A stretch of 11,169 nt of DNA from Dysgonamonadaceae bacterium (GCA_031256015.1 JAIRRK010000196.1:1-11169); one strand, 5' to 3'; shown: positions 1 to 7,669, counted from the stretch's first letter. Notes: generated by a model from the letters alone, not told the origin. Program-made: numbers and translations.

Positions 1-2499
1 AATCATTTTATCGATGAGTTTGTGTATGAAGATGAGAATAATCCGGTAGATTATCACTCTTCTTTGAAAAAACTCTTCCGGACAATGGCTTTTGAGTTCA
101 CGGTTTGTGATGACTTGAAAATTCCTCCCAAAGAAGCCGAGTTCTTTCAAAACAGCAGGAAACAGTTTAATCACATTCAACAAACAGTGAAGGAATTATT
201 TCCCGAAGTCGGAATAAACAAAGATAAGCTGATTTTAGAACCGTCGTTCGTTTCAAATGCTTTGGGATTGCAAGGACGATTGGATATTATGTCTGTCGAT
301 TATTCTTCTTTCATCGAGTTAAAATCGGGAAAGGCAATCGAAGATTTTCGTTCGGGAGGACAATTCATTCAATCAACGGTCAATCATTATACACAAATGA
401 TTTTATATTTGGCCGTGTTGGAGTTTAATTTGGATTTAAATCCGGAAAACATTGCTTCTTACCTGCTTTATTCGAAATATCCTGTTTTAAGCAAGGAAAA
501 ACATTCCAGAAAACAATTGTATGAAGCTCTTTCGCTCCGAAATCGGATTGTTTTGTTTGAATATATTATTCAGAAAGAAAACGATATTGATGTAACAAGA
601 ACTATTCTTGAAAAAATCAATTCACATCATTTGAATAAGGAACAATTATCGAATAAATTATTTTCGGATTATTTAGCTCCCCGTATCGATGCTTTTCCCA
701 AAGCTTATTTTCAGTTAAATGATTCGGAAAAAACTTATTTTCTCCGATTATACACGTTCATTGTCAAAGAACTTTGGTTGTCGAAAGTCGGAGAAAGAGA
801 ATATGAAGGCATAAAAAAAGCGGCTGTTTTATGGAATGCTTCTTTTGAAGATAAACTGATTGCCGGAGAGATTTTATACGACTTGAGTATCGAGGAAAAT
901 AAAGCATCGGACGAAGAACATATTATTCGATTAAAAATTCCGGTTTATGAAGACTTGTATCTGCCGAATTTTCGTTTGGGCGATTCCATTGTTTTGTATG
1001 AACGAAACAAAGATTCGGATAATGTAAACAATCACCAGGTTTTCAAAGGTTCGATTGAGCTGTTGGAAGTCGATTCAATCACCATTCGGTTGCGTTATCG
1101 GCAAAAAAATCAATTTGTCTGGAATCCCGATTCTTGTTACGCCATCGAACACGATTACATGGATTCGACATACAACGGCATGTTTCGAGCTTTGTTTGCT
1201 TTTTTGAATGCCAACCAAGACCGGAGAGATTTGTTATTGGGAAAACGCCTTCCGGATGCATCTGAATGTTTTTTACTGGTCGGTCCTCCCGGAACGGGAA
1301 AAACATCCATCGCTCTGAAAAACAAGGTCATGGAAAATCTTTTGGAAGAAAAAAGCAACATACTGCTCCTCTCTTATACCAATAGAGCCGTTGATGAAAT
1401 TTGTCAAACATTGGTCAAAATTCAACCGGAAGTTTCTTTCATTCGGATAGGCAATGAATTGAGTTGTGCTCCCGAATTTCGGGAATATTTATTGGAAAAC
1501 CGATTGAAAAAAGAGGCTGTCAATCGGAAAGATGTTTCAAACACCATCGGGAATTGTCGTTTATTCACGGGAACAGCCGCTTCGGTATGGAACAAACAAG
1601 AACTGTTCAAATTGAAACAATTCGACCTTTGTATCGTTGATGAAGCGACTCAGTTGTTGGAGCCTCATCTTTTGGGATTTTTATGCTCCAAAATACATTC
1701 CGGGGAAAATGCAATCAAACGTTTTGTTTTAATCGGCGATCACAAACAATTACCGGCCGTTATTTTGCAAAATAAAGAAGAGAGTAAAGTGACGGAACCC
1801 GAACTAAATCAAATGGGAATTACCAATTTGAAAGATTCTTTGTTTGAGCGTTGGTATAAAAAATATTCCGAAAAAGAGCATTTTTCCGTACTCGAAACTT
1901 TATCCAAACAAGGGCGGATGCATCCGGATATTGCGGCTTTTCCATCGCTTCATTTTTATGGCGGAATTTTATCCGATGTCGGTCTGCCGCATCAACGGGA
2001 GGAATGGAAAGAGAACAAGCGTTTGCTTTTTCACCAAATTCTCCCTTCCGGAAACGATTTGTCGGCAAAAGTAAATATCAACGAAGCCAAGGAAGTCGTC
2101 AACATCTGCTTGGATTTATATCGTAAAGAAACAGCCGATAACAAACCGTTCAATCCGGAAGAAATAGGAATCATTACTCCTTTTCGAAATCAAATAGCAT
2201 TGATAAGAAAAGAATTACAAAACACAAACATTCCCGCATTCGGCCGAATCACGATTGATACGGTTGAGCGTTATCAAGGTAGTCAGCGTGATATTATCAT
2301 TTATTCTTTTTCCGTTAAAACGCAATCGCAGTTAGAAGCCTTGCCTAATTGGATGGAAGAAAACGGAAAACAAATCGACAGAAAATTAAATGTAGCCTTA
2401 ACAAGAGCTAAAAAACAATTGCATATTGTCGGCAACACATTTCTTTTATCTCAAAATGAATTGTATAATCAGTTGATTCAGTACATTGAACTTTTATAA
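1..2499 (+). CDS. Dna2-like PD-(D/E)XK nuclease / SF1 helicase, 5' end missing
   Basis: The reading frame is open from base 1, so this is the C-terminal part of a longer protein; the in-frame GTG at 22 is probably not the start. Residues below are counted from that GTG. A nuclease domain comes first: Glu74, Asp88 in LQGRLD, Glu99 and Lys101 in IELK, and a QxxxY motif at 125-129, the arrangement of Cas4/AddB/Dna2 nucleases. An SF1 helicase of the UPF1/Dna2 type follows: Walker A GPPGTGKTS at 421-429, DEATQ at 540-544, GDHKQLPAV at 572-580, QGRMHPDIA at 630-638, TVERYQGSQRD at 747-757 and VALTRAKK at 791-798. All helicase motifs look intact. The family cuts and unwinds DNA ends or flaps in repair and replication; a cytoplasmic role here is inferred. 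No cysteine follows the nuclease motifs until residue 372, so the usual iron-sulfur cluster seems absent. The next gene begins 14 bases downstream. Confidence 0.88.
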   Translation, partial: NHFIDEFVYEDENNPVDYHSSLKKLFRTMAFEFTVCDDLKIPPKEAEFFQNSRKQFNHIQQTVKELFPEVGINKDKLILEPSFVSNALGLQGRLDIMSVDYSSFIELKSGKAIEDFRSGGQFIQSTVNHYTQMILYLAVLEFNLDLNPENIASYLLYSKYPVLSKEKHSRKQLYEALSLRNRIVLFEYIIQKENDIDVTRTILEKINSHHLNKEQLSNKLFSDYLAPRIDAFPKAYFQLNDSEKTYFLRLYTFIVKELWLSKVGEREYEGIKKAAVLWNASFEDKLIAGEILYDLSIEENKASDEEHIIRLKIPVYEDLYLPNFRLGDSIVLYERNKDSDNVNNHQVFKGSIELLEVDSITIRLRYRQKNQFVWNPDSCYAIEHDYMDSTYNGMFRALFAFLNANQDRRDLLLGKRLPDASECFLLVGPPGTGKTSIALKNKVMENLLEEKSNILLLSYTNRAVDEICQTLVKIQPEVSFIRIGNELSCAPEFREYLLENRLKKEAVNRKDVSNTIGNCRLFTGTAASVWNKQELFKLKQFDLCIVDEATQLLEPHLLGFLCSKIHSGENAIKRFVLIGDHKQLPAVILQNKEESKVTEPELNQMGITNLKDSLFERWYKKYSEKEHFSVLETLSKQGRMHPDIAAFPSLHFYGGILSDVGLPHQREEWKENKRLLFHQILPSGNDLSAKVNINEAKEVVNICLDLYRKETADNKPFNPEEIGIITPFRNQIALIRKELQNTNIPAFGRITIDTVERYQGSQRDIIIYSFSVKTQSQLEALPNWMEENGKQIDRKLNVALTRAKKQLHIVGNTFLLSQNELYNQLIQYIELL

Positions 2500-2513
2500 T
2501 TTCCCCCATTTTT

Positions 2514-3524
2514 ATGAATAAAATTATTTCGACAAACATATTCTTATTTTTAATAATCCTTTTTAATTCATGCACGATTGAAAATAAACCGACCAATGTA
2601 ACGGTTGATGATTTTCAACCGGCCGAGATAGCCGAGATAAAAGAAAAACCTTTCTCGATTGCGGATATACAAATAGAAAAAGATTTATTATATGATCGAT
2701 ATACTTTGGATGATATTTATCCTTATAAAGATACCGTTCGTTGCTTTCAATGGCCCAAAATAAGAGAATTACTGTTTTTTGTTGATTCCGTTCAATTGGA
2801 ATCGGCCTCCGGATGGGCTGTTTTGCAGAATTACAGAAACAAAAAAGGAACAGCCGCTCTGATAAAAAAATACAAAAGAAACGCTTACGGTAATATCGAG
2901 GACGATTTCGGAGTGGAAAGGTATCAGTCGATTTCGTTATACAACACGAATGATTCCGTCACTCCCGAACGCTATGCACGAGATGGGTCGTTGGTCAAGT
3001 ACAAAGGAGAAAAAGGAAGCTTTGCGCACGTGGAATATGTTTGGGGGAAAAGCGATTGGTTAGTTCCTCAAAGGTATCTCCAACACGTTTCCGACTCGGT
3101 TGTTTTCAGAAAGGTTATTGTTGTGGATGTCACGAATCAGAATATAACCACGATTGAAAAACAGGATTCAATTTGGTATGTACGAAGTAAAAATCCGGCC
3201 ACAACAGGATTAAGACGACCGCCCTATCAATACGAAACGCCATTGGGTTTGTTTGTTTTTCAGGAAAAGAAACCCAAAATGTACTACTTGAAAGATGGAA
3301 GTACAGCCACGGGAGGATATTCGCCTTTTGCAAGTCGTTTTTGTAACGGAGGATATATTCACGGCATTCCGGTAAATGTTCCGGACAACGCGAATATAGA
3401 ATACAGTTATACATTGGGAACAACTCCCCGCTCGCACATGTGTGTTCGGAATGCTACTTCTCATGCCGAGTTTGTCTATAATTGGATAGATGTTTTGGGC
3501 TCTTTGTTGTTCGTTATCGAGTAG
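2514..3524 (+). CDS. YkuD-type L,D-transpeptidase lipoprotein
   Basis: A 336-residue protein with a lipoprotein signal peptide: a hydrophobic stretch from about residue 9 to 17, then FNSC with Cys20 as the predicted lipidation site. The match is relaxed, as is common in Bacteroidetes. The C-terminal third resembles a YkuD L,D-transpeptidase: a beta-rich segment with PLGLFVF, then GGYIHG (His283) and RSHMCVRN with the presumed catalytic Cys310 and Arg312. The usual signature is SHGC(I/V)R, so Met309 replaces the glycine, and the His-to-Ser spacing (23 residues) is longer than the common 14-17. Such enzymes form or modify peptidoglycan cross-links, or attach proteins to the wall, in the periplasm. 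The ATG lies 14 bases after the helicase stop, with no promoter seen between them, so co-transcription is likely. The middle of the protein (about 30-190) is not recognised. The family call is fairly firm; the exact reaction is not known. Confidence 0.8.
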   Translation: MNKIISTNIFLFLIILFNSCTIENKPTNVTVDDFQPAEIAEIKEKPFSIADIQIEKDLLYDRYTLDDIYPYKDTVRCFQWPKIRELLFFVDSVQLESASGWAVLQNYRNKKGTAALIKKYKRNAYGNIEDDFGVERYQSISLYNTNDSVTPERYARDGSLVKYKGEKGSFAHVEYVWGKSDWLVPQRYLQHVSDSVVFRKVIVVDVTNQNITTIEKQDSIWYVRSKNPATTGLRRPPYQYETPLGLFVFQEKKPKMYYLKDGSTATGGYSPFASRFCNGGYIHGIPVNVPDNANIEYSYTLGTTPRSHMCVRNATSHAEFVYNWIDVLGSLLFVIE

Positions 3525-3559
3525 AAAAATTCCGCAGAAGATACAAAAAACCAAATCCG

Positions 3560-3589
3560 GAAGTTTACGGCTTATACTTCGATTTTTTT
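3560..3589 (+). terminator. weak candidate terminator for the transpeptidase transcript, inside the gldB 3' end
   Basis: GAAGT (3560-3564) pairs with ACTTC (3576-3580), with one mismatch and a further TA/TA pair towards the loop. Two bases later comes a run of seven T (3583-3589). The hairpin is short and AT-rich, and it overlaps the stop and last codons of the convergent gldB gene, so the T run is also its AAA lysine codons. It could stop transcription from the left, but the call is weak. Confidence 0.28.
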
Positions 3590-4566
3590 AAGAAATCCTG
3601 ATAATCGGTTAATGTCATCAAATGATTCAACGAAGTATCCGGAAAATGCTTCATATACGAAGCCACAATTTGGAAACCCATCCACACTCCGACTTGGCCG
3701 GGCGATTCGCTCGGAAGGAGAGAAGTGTAAGGTGCCTCTCGCAAATACTGAATCGTTGTTTTATAATCCGGCGTAAATAAATGTTGATTTTCCAAAATAT
3801 ATTTCCAGATTCTCGATCCATTTTCCCGACACCATTCATATTGTTCCGGATTGTACCCTACATATTCCCAATAATTTCTTTTAGACAATAACCGGGAAAG
3901 AATATATCTTAATTTTCCTTCATAAATCATTCGATCCAATAAAATGTCATTGTTTCCTTGAAAAGGAAAATTAGCCATCATAAATCCCAATAAATAATCC
4001 GGAACAATTCTTTCGGGAGTCATCAATCGTCTTTGATAATCGTAAAAAAACTTCTGATACAGAGGATAATCCATCCCCATATATTTATCAACGGAAAGAG
4101 ACAATATGTCGTCGGTAACAATTACATTCTGTTGTAAACCGGAAACATGCATGTAAACCTGAGGTTTTTTAATTTCCGGAAAATGATCAAAAAACAGTGC
4201 CAAACTTTGGGATAATTCAATGTTTATTTCCGTTATGTCCGCGAATTTTTCTTGTTCATCCTTGTATAAGCTCATTAAAGTAGGCTCTGAAAAAAAATTG
4301 TTCAAACGAGTTTCGAATCCCAAAGAATCCGGACGCCCTGTGTGGATTATTTTCTCTCCGTATTCATTCAAAAATAAAAAATGCTCAGACAAAAATGAGT
4401 TATTTTTTTTATCGTTCAAATAACGGTATAATTCGTTATCAAAACGGATAATCTTGAAAGCCGAATCATCGGCGTTGGGAGTTTTATTTCCGGAACAACT
4501 GAATGTGAGAACGGAAAAAAGAATCAAACAACAAAACCGGATATTGTTCTGAATTAATTTATTCAT
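3565..4566 (-). CDS. gldB: gliding motility lipoprotein GldB
   Basis: A 333-residue lipoprotein: signal peptide with hydrophobic residues 11-22 ending in TFSC, Cys24 being the predicted lipidation site. The body matches the GldB family as I know it: DKYMGMDYPLY at 160-170, YLLGFMMANFPF at 191-202, MIYEGKLRYI at 213-222, and a C-terminal SPGQVGVWMGFQIVASYM segment at 288-305. GldB is needed for gliding in Flavobacterium. Related proteins are widespread in Bacteroidetes, including non-gliding ones, so motility cannot be concluded from this gene; its biochemical role is not settled. No gldC lies next to it here, unlike the arrangement I recall from Flavobacterium. The gene is convergent with the transpeptidase and divergent from rpsO. 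The ATG at 4566 gives a complete signal peptide, and the bases upstream of it are AT-rich with no Shine-Dalgarno. I saw no TAnnTTTG box in the 130 bases upstream on this strand. Confidence 0.9.
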   Translation of the reverse strand: MNKLIQNNIRFCCLILFSVLTFSCSGNKTPNADDSAFKIIRFDNELYRYLNDKKNNSFLSEHFLFLNEYGEKIIHTGRPDSLGFETRLNNFFSEPTLMSLYKDEQEKFADITEINIELSQSLALFFDHFPEIKKPQVYMHVSGLQQNVIVTDDILSLSVDKYMGMDYPLYQKFFYDYQRRLMTPERIVPDYLLGFMMANFPFQGNNDILLDRMIYEGKLRYILSRLLSKRNYWEYVGYNPEQYEWCRENGSRIWKYILENQHLFTPDYKTTIQYLREAPYTSLLPSESPGQVGVWMGFQIVASYMKHFPDTSLNHLMTLTDYQDFLKKSKYKP

Positions 4567-4619
4567 TTCGGATTTTTATTAAAGAAACGACAAATCACTT
4601 TATAACAAACTCATTTTTC

Positions 4620-4652
4620 CCGTAATTATTTCATTACTTTCCGTAATTATTT
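4620..4652. repeat. pair of direct repeats CCGTAATTATTT in the gldB/rpsO intergenic region
   Basis: CCGTAATTATTT occurs at 4620-4631 and again at 4641-4652, a spacing of 21 bases, about two helical turns. The first copy also forms a small hairpin, GTAAT with ATTAC (4622-4637). The position between divergent genes, 40-70 bases upstream of the rpsO -33 box, suggests a binding site for a regulator. Chance in AT-rich DNA is possible. Confidence 0.5.
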
Positions 4653-4715
4653 ATATTCCCGATATATTTTGTTATTTTATCCTGTTGAAAATTTTGTTAT
4701 TTAATTATTTATATT
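4645..4715. repeat. 13-base direct repeat AATTATTTATATT upstream of rpsO
   Basis: AATTATTTATATT occurs exactly at 4645-4657 and 4703-4715, 58 bases apart. The second copy runs into the rpsO -7 box. The first overlaps the CCGTAATTATTT repeat and ends in TATATTCC, where a promoter would have TATATTTG. A very similar stretch, TTCCGTAAT followed by A and TATTTATATT, forms the transketolase promoter at 5134-5153. Confidence 0.45.
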
Positions 4716-4722
4716 ACCTTTG
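4693..4722 (+). promoter_or_regulatory. rpsO promoter, Bacteroidetes -33/-7 type
   Basis: TTTG at 4693-4696 is followed after 18 bases by TACCTTTG at 4715-4722, a full match to the -7 consensus TAnnTTTG used by the primary sigma factor of Bacteroidetes. Transcription would begin around 4727-4731 and leave a leader of roughly 35 bases before rpsO. Confidence 0.72.
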
Positions 4723-4762
4723 CCGTCGATTTAAACCTATTTATATAAATAAATTCTTTATC

Positions 4763-5032
4763 ATGTATTTAGATTCAGAAAAGAAACAAGAACTCTTCGC
4801 AAAGTACGGAAAGTCTAACACTGATACCGGCTCACCGGAAGCTCAGATAGCATTGTTTTCCTACCGTATTTCGCATTTAACTGAGCATCTCAAGTTAAAT
4901 AAGAAAGATTATAGTACGGAAAGATCCCTGAAAATGTTGGTTGGTAAACGTCGTCGTTTATTAAACTACTTAAAAGATAGAGATATCGAAAGATATCGTT
5001 CTATTATTAAAGAATTAGGAATCAGAAAGTAA
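4763..5032 (+). CDS. rpsO: 30S ribosomal protein S15
   Basis: An 89-residue protein, the normal length for S15, which binds the central domain of 16S rRNA early in assembly of the small subunit. Family landmarks are [23 protein letters not shown] at about 21-43, the segment KKDYSTERS at 47-55 in place of the KKDHHSRRG of Escherichia coli, and the basic [14 protein letters not shown] at 61-74. The frame is open upstream to another ATG at 4685, but that extension would overlap the promoter and make a protein 26 residues too long, so ATG 4763 is chosen. No Shine-Dalgarno is present; the leader is A/T-rich. The gene has its own promoter and a strong terminator, so it appears to be monocistronic. 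The leader is short, and I see no obvious structure for the self-repression by S15 known in other bacteria. Confidence 0.97.
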   Translation: MYLDSEKKQELFAKYGKSNTDTGSPEAQIALFSYRISHLTEHLKLNKKDYSTERSLKMLVGKRRRLLNYLKDRDIERYRSIIKELGIRK

Positions 5033-5050
5033 TCTTGGAAAAAGATCGAG

Positions 5051-5092
5051 AACAGGGTGTTTCATCTAAAATTGAGGCACCCTGTTTTTTTT
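5051..5092 (+). terminator. intrinsic terminator of rpsO
   Basis: AACAGGGTG (5051-5059) is the perfect inverted repeat of CACCCTGTT (5078-5086). Two G-T and two Watson-Crick pairs extend the stem inward and leave a loop of about ten bases. A run of eight T (5085-5092) follows the stem directly. It lies 18 bases after the rpsO stop and is a textbook Rho-independent terminator. Confidence 0.93.
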
Positions 5093-5124
5093 AGTATGAA
5101 ATATGAAGTTCTTTTTAATTTTTA

Positions 5125-5155
5125 TTCGGTTAATTCCGTAATATATTTATATTTG
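5125..5155 (+). promoter_or_regulatory. transketolase-rpiB promoter
   Basis: TATATTTG at 5148-5155 matches the -7 consensus TAnnTTTG. The -33 element is poor: TTCGG at 5125-5129, 18 bases upstream, is the nearest candidate for TTTG. A dyad, CGG-N6-CCG (5127-5138), covers this region and could be an operator. The predicted start near 5162 would give a leader of roughly 37 A-rich bases. Confidence 0.6.
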
Positions 5156-5198
5156 TATCGGAAAATAAAGTGCATATAAATTAATATAAAAACGTTAC

Positions 5199-7226
5199 AT
5201 GAACGGCATTAAAGTATTGGATCGAGTTGCAAATAACATTCGAATATTATCGGCCGCAATGGTCGAAAAAGCGAAATCGGGACACCCCGGCGGAGCGATG
5301 GGAGGTGCTGATTTTATCAATGTCTTATACAGTGAATTTTTAGTTTATGACCCTGAAAATCCGGCTTGGCCCGACAGAGACAGGTTTTATTTAGATCCCG
5401 GACACATGTCTCCCATGTTGTATTCGGTACTGTCTTTGGCAGGTAAATATACCATTGAGGATTTAAAACAATTCAGGCAATGGAAAAGTATCACTCCCGG
5501 ACATCCGGAAGTGGATGTATTGCACGGAATAGAAAATACATCCGGACCACTCGGACAAGGGCATACTTATGCTGTCGGAGCGGCCATTGCCGCAAAATTT
5601 TTACAGGCAAAGACAAAAAAAACCTCCAATCAAAAAATTTACACGTTCATTTCCGACGGTGGAATTCAGGAAGAAATTTCTCAGGGAGCCGGGCGTATCG
5701 AAGGACATTTGGGATTAAATAACCTGATAATGTTCTACGACTCGAATGATATTCAACTTTCGACCGCTGTCGATGCCGTGACCAGCGAAAACGTGAAAAT
5801 GAAATACGAAGCTTGGGGTTGGAAAGTAATGGAAATTAACGGAAATAACCCTTTGGAAATCCGTCAAGCTTTACAGCAAGCCATCAAGGAGAAAGAATGT
5901 CCAACCCTGATTATCGGAAAAACAATAATGGGAAAAGGCGTTGTCTTGCCGGATGGAACTTCTTTTGAAGGACAATGCTCGACACACGGACAACCTTTGA
6001 GTGCCGCAGGAGCTTCCATCGAAAAAACAATCCGAAATTTAGGAGGAAATCCGGATGATCCGTTCCAAATATTTCCGGAAGCCATTGATTTATACGCAAA
6101 CAGGAAAAAAGAACTAAAAGAGATGGTCAATCAACGCTTAAAAGAAGAGGAAGCTTGGGCGGCTGAAAATCCGGAAACGGCTTCCAAATTAAATTCTTGG
6201 TTAAAAGGCGAATTACCTGAATTGGATTGGGAAAATGTGAAACAAAAGCCAAATCAACCGACGAGAGGGGCTTCGGCCAACATTTTGGGTTACCTGAGCG
6301 AAAAGGTCGAAAACATGATTGTTTCTTCTGCCGATCTTTCTAATTCGGACAAAACAGACGGGTTTCTTAAAAATACCAAAGCAATGGAAAAAAACGACAT
6401 GTCCGGCGGATTTCTTCATGCCGGCGTTTCGGAATTAACCATGGCTTGTATTTGTAACGGAATTGCCTTGTACGGAGGAGTCTTCACTGCTTGTGGAACG
6501 TTTTTCGTCTTTTCCGACTACATGAAACCGGCCATTCGCATGGCGGCTTTGATGCAGCTTCCGGTCAAATATATTTGGTCACACGATGCTTTTCGTGTAG
6601 GAGAAGACGGTCCTACTCACGAACCGGTGGAACAAGAAGCTCAAATCCGTTTGATGGAAAAATTGAAGAACCATAAAGGAAAAAATTCGATGTTGGTACT
6701 TCGCCCGGCCGATGGAAGTGAAACTACTGTTGCATGGAAATTGGCTATGGAAAATACCGATACGCCTACCGGATTGATTTTATCTCGTCAGAATGTGGCG
6801 GATATTCCTTCGGTTGAAGAAAATCGTTTCAAAGAGGCGTTGCAAGCGGCAAAAGGAGGATATGTTGTTCAAGATGACGAAAATGCAGACATTATTCTGC
6901 TGGCTTCCGGCTCGGAAGTGTCGACTTTAATAGAGGCAGCAACTTTATTGAGAAAAGAAAGTGTAAAAGTCAGGGTAGTATCCGTTCCTTCGGAAGGATT
7001 ATTCAGAAATCAAACTCAAGAATATCAAGATTCCGTAATCACACCCGGTAAAAAAGTATTCGGATTAACGGCCGGACTTCCGGTAAACCTTCAAGGATTG
7101 GTCGGAAGTAATGGAGTGGTGTGGGGATTGGAATCGTTCGGATATTCGGCTCCTTTTAAAGTACTGGACGAAAAACTCGGTTTTACCGGAGAAAATATTT
7201 ACAAACAAATTAAAAAAATGTTGTAA
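5199..7226 (+). CDS. tkt: transketolase
   Basis: A full-length 675-residue transketolase, which moves two-carbon units between sugar phosphates in the non-oxidative pentose phosphate pathway using thiamine diphosphate. The cofactor domain has SGHPGG (His29), PGHM (His69), GPLGQG at 116-121 and the metal/cofactor motif with Asp153 and Asn183. That spacing is the same as in the Escherichia coli enzyme, although the motif reads SDGG rather than GDGC. STHGQP has His263. The pyrimidine-binding domain has the expected catalytic Glu412 in VSELTM and the FFVFSDYMKPAIRMA segment. HDAFRVGEDGPTHEP follows (His462, Asp463, His474), then the C-terminal domain from about 540. All main active-site residues are present. 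The ATG at 5199 places SGHPGG at the normal distance from the N-terminus. The stop overlaps the rpiB start by one base, so the two are translated from one message. Confidence 0.97.
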   Translation: MNGIKVLDRVANNIRILSAAMVEKAKSGHPGGAMGGADFINVLYSEFLVYDPENPAWPDRDRFYLDPGHMSPMLYSVLSLAGKYTIEDLKQFRQWKSITPGHPEVDVLHGIENTSGPLGQGHTYAVGAAIAAKFLQAKTKKTSNQKIYTFISDGGIQEEISQGAGRIEGHLGLNNLIMFYDSNDIQLSTAVDAVTSENVKMKYEAWGWKVMEINGNNPLEIRQALQQAIKEKECPTLIIGKTIMGKGVVLPDGTSFEGQCSTHGQPLSAAGASIEKTIRNLGGNPDDPFQIFPEAIDLYANRKKELKEMVNQRLKEEEAWAAENPETASKLNSWLKGELPELDWENVKQKPNQPTRGASANILGYLSEKVENMIVSSADLSNSDKTDGFLKNTKAMEKNDMSGGFLHAGVSELTMACICNGIALYGGVFTACGTFFVFSDYMKPAIRMAALMQLPVKYIWSHDAFRVGEDGPTHEPVEQEAQIRLMEKLKNHKGKNSMLVLRPADGSETTVAWKLAMENTDTPTGLILSRQNVADIPSVEENRFKEALQAAKGGYVVQDDENADIILLASGSEVSTLIEAATLLRKESVKVRVVSVPSEGLFRNQTQEYQDSVITPGKKVFGLTAGLPVNLQGLVGSNGVVWGLESFGYSAPFKVLDEKLGFTGENIYKQIKKML

Positions 7227-7669
7227 TGAAACATCAAATTATCGGACTTGCCTCGGATCATGCGGGTTATGAATTAAAAGAATTTATTCGGGTTTTGTTG
7301 GATGAAAAAGAAATTCCGTATATCGATTACGGAACATATACAACCGAAAGTGTTCATTATCCTCTCTTCGGACACAAATTGGCGGAAGCCGTTGCGAAGA
7401 AAGAAGTTTCCTGCGGAATTGCCGTTTGTGGAACCGGAAACGGCATTAACATGACACTGAATAAACATCCGGAAATACGTTCTGCCTTGTGTTGGGATGA
7501 GGAAATAACCCGATTGGCCCGATTGCATAACGATGCAAATGTTCTAGCTCTTCCGGGACGTTTTCTCTCCATGGATCAAGCTCAAAAAATGGTCGATGTT
7601 TTTCTGAATACTCCGTTTGAAGGGGGAAGACACCAAATTCGGATTGACATGATACCTGAAATTAATTAA
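7226..7669 (+). CDS. rpiB: ribose-5-phosphate isomerase B (RpiB/LacAB family)
   Basis: A 147-residue protein of normal RpiB length, interconverting ribulose 5-phosphate and ribose 5-phosphate, which feeds pentoses to the neighbouring transketolase. Visible features are SDHAG (Asp11, His12), the CGTGNG loop with Cys68 as the likely catalytic base, HNDANVLALPGR (His101, Arg112) and FEGGRHQ (Arg135) near the C-terminus. Asn replaces the Val/Ile of the CGTG(V/I)G loop, and His44 stands where many family members have Asp before Tyr-Pro. RpiB proteins may also act on allose or other sugar phosphates, and the LacA/LacB isomerases share the fold, but Cys68 and the transketolase neighbour favour RpiB. 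The ATG overlaps the tkt stop in TAATG, suggesting translational coupling. Confidence 0.94.
   Translation: MKHQIIGLASDHAGYELKEFIRVLLDEKEIPYIDYGTYTTESVHYPLFGHKLAEAVAKKEVSCGIAVCGTGNGINMTLNKHPEIRSALCWDEEITRLARLHNDANVLALPGRFLSMDQAQKMVDVFLNTPFEGGRHQIRIDMIPEIN

Noticed and set aside
22..24. GTG as the real start of the nuclease-helicase
   Set aside because: The frame is open to base 1 with protein-like sequence before it, and nothing marks the GTG as an initiation site; the gene more likely begins outside the window.
1844..2074. Overlapping open frames inside the helicase, transketolase, dnaB and other genes on both strands
   Set aside because: They lie wholly within strongly recognised genes, have odd compositions and no family features, and are best read as shadows.
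4567..4700. A TAnnTTTG promoter for gldB on the minus strand
   Set aside because: No match was found. The best candidate, GTGATTTG near 4590, keeps only the TTTG half.
4685..4762. A 26-residue N-terminal extension of S15 starting at ATG 4685
   Set aside because: It overlaps the rpsO promoter, has no counterpart in S15 proteins, and the 89-residue form from 4763 is the normal length.
4567..5198. tRNA, small RNA, CRISPR or mobile element in the intergenic regions
   Set aside because: No cloverleaf, no regularly spaced repeats with spacers, and no terminal inverted repeats or transposase; the sequence is AT-rich promoter and terminator DNA.
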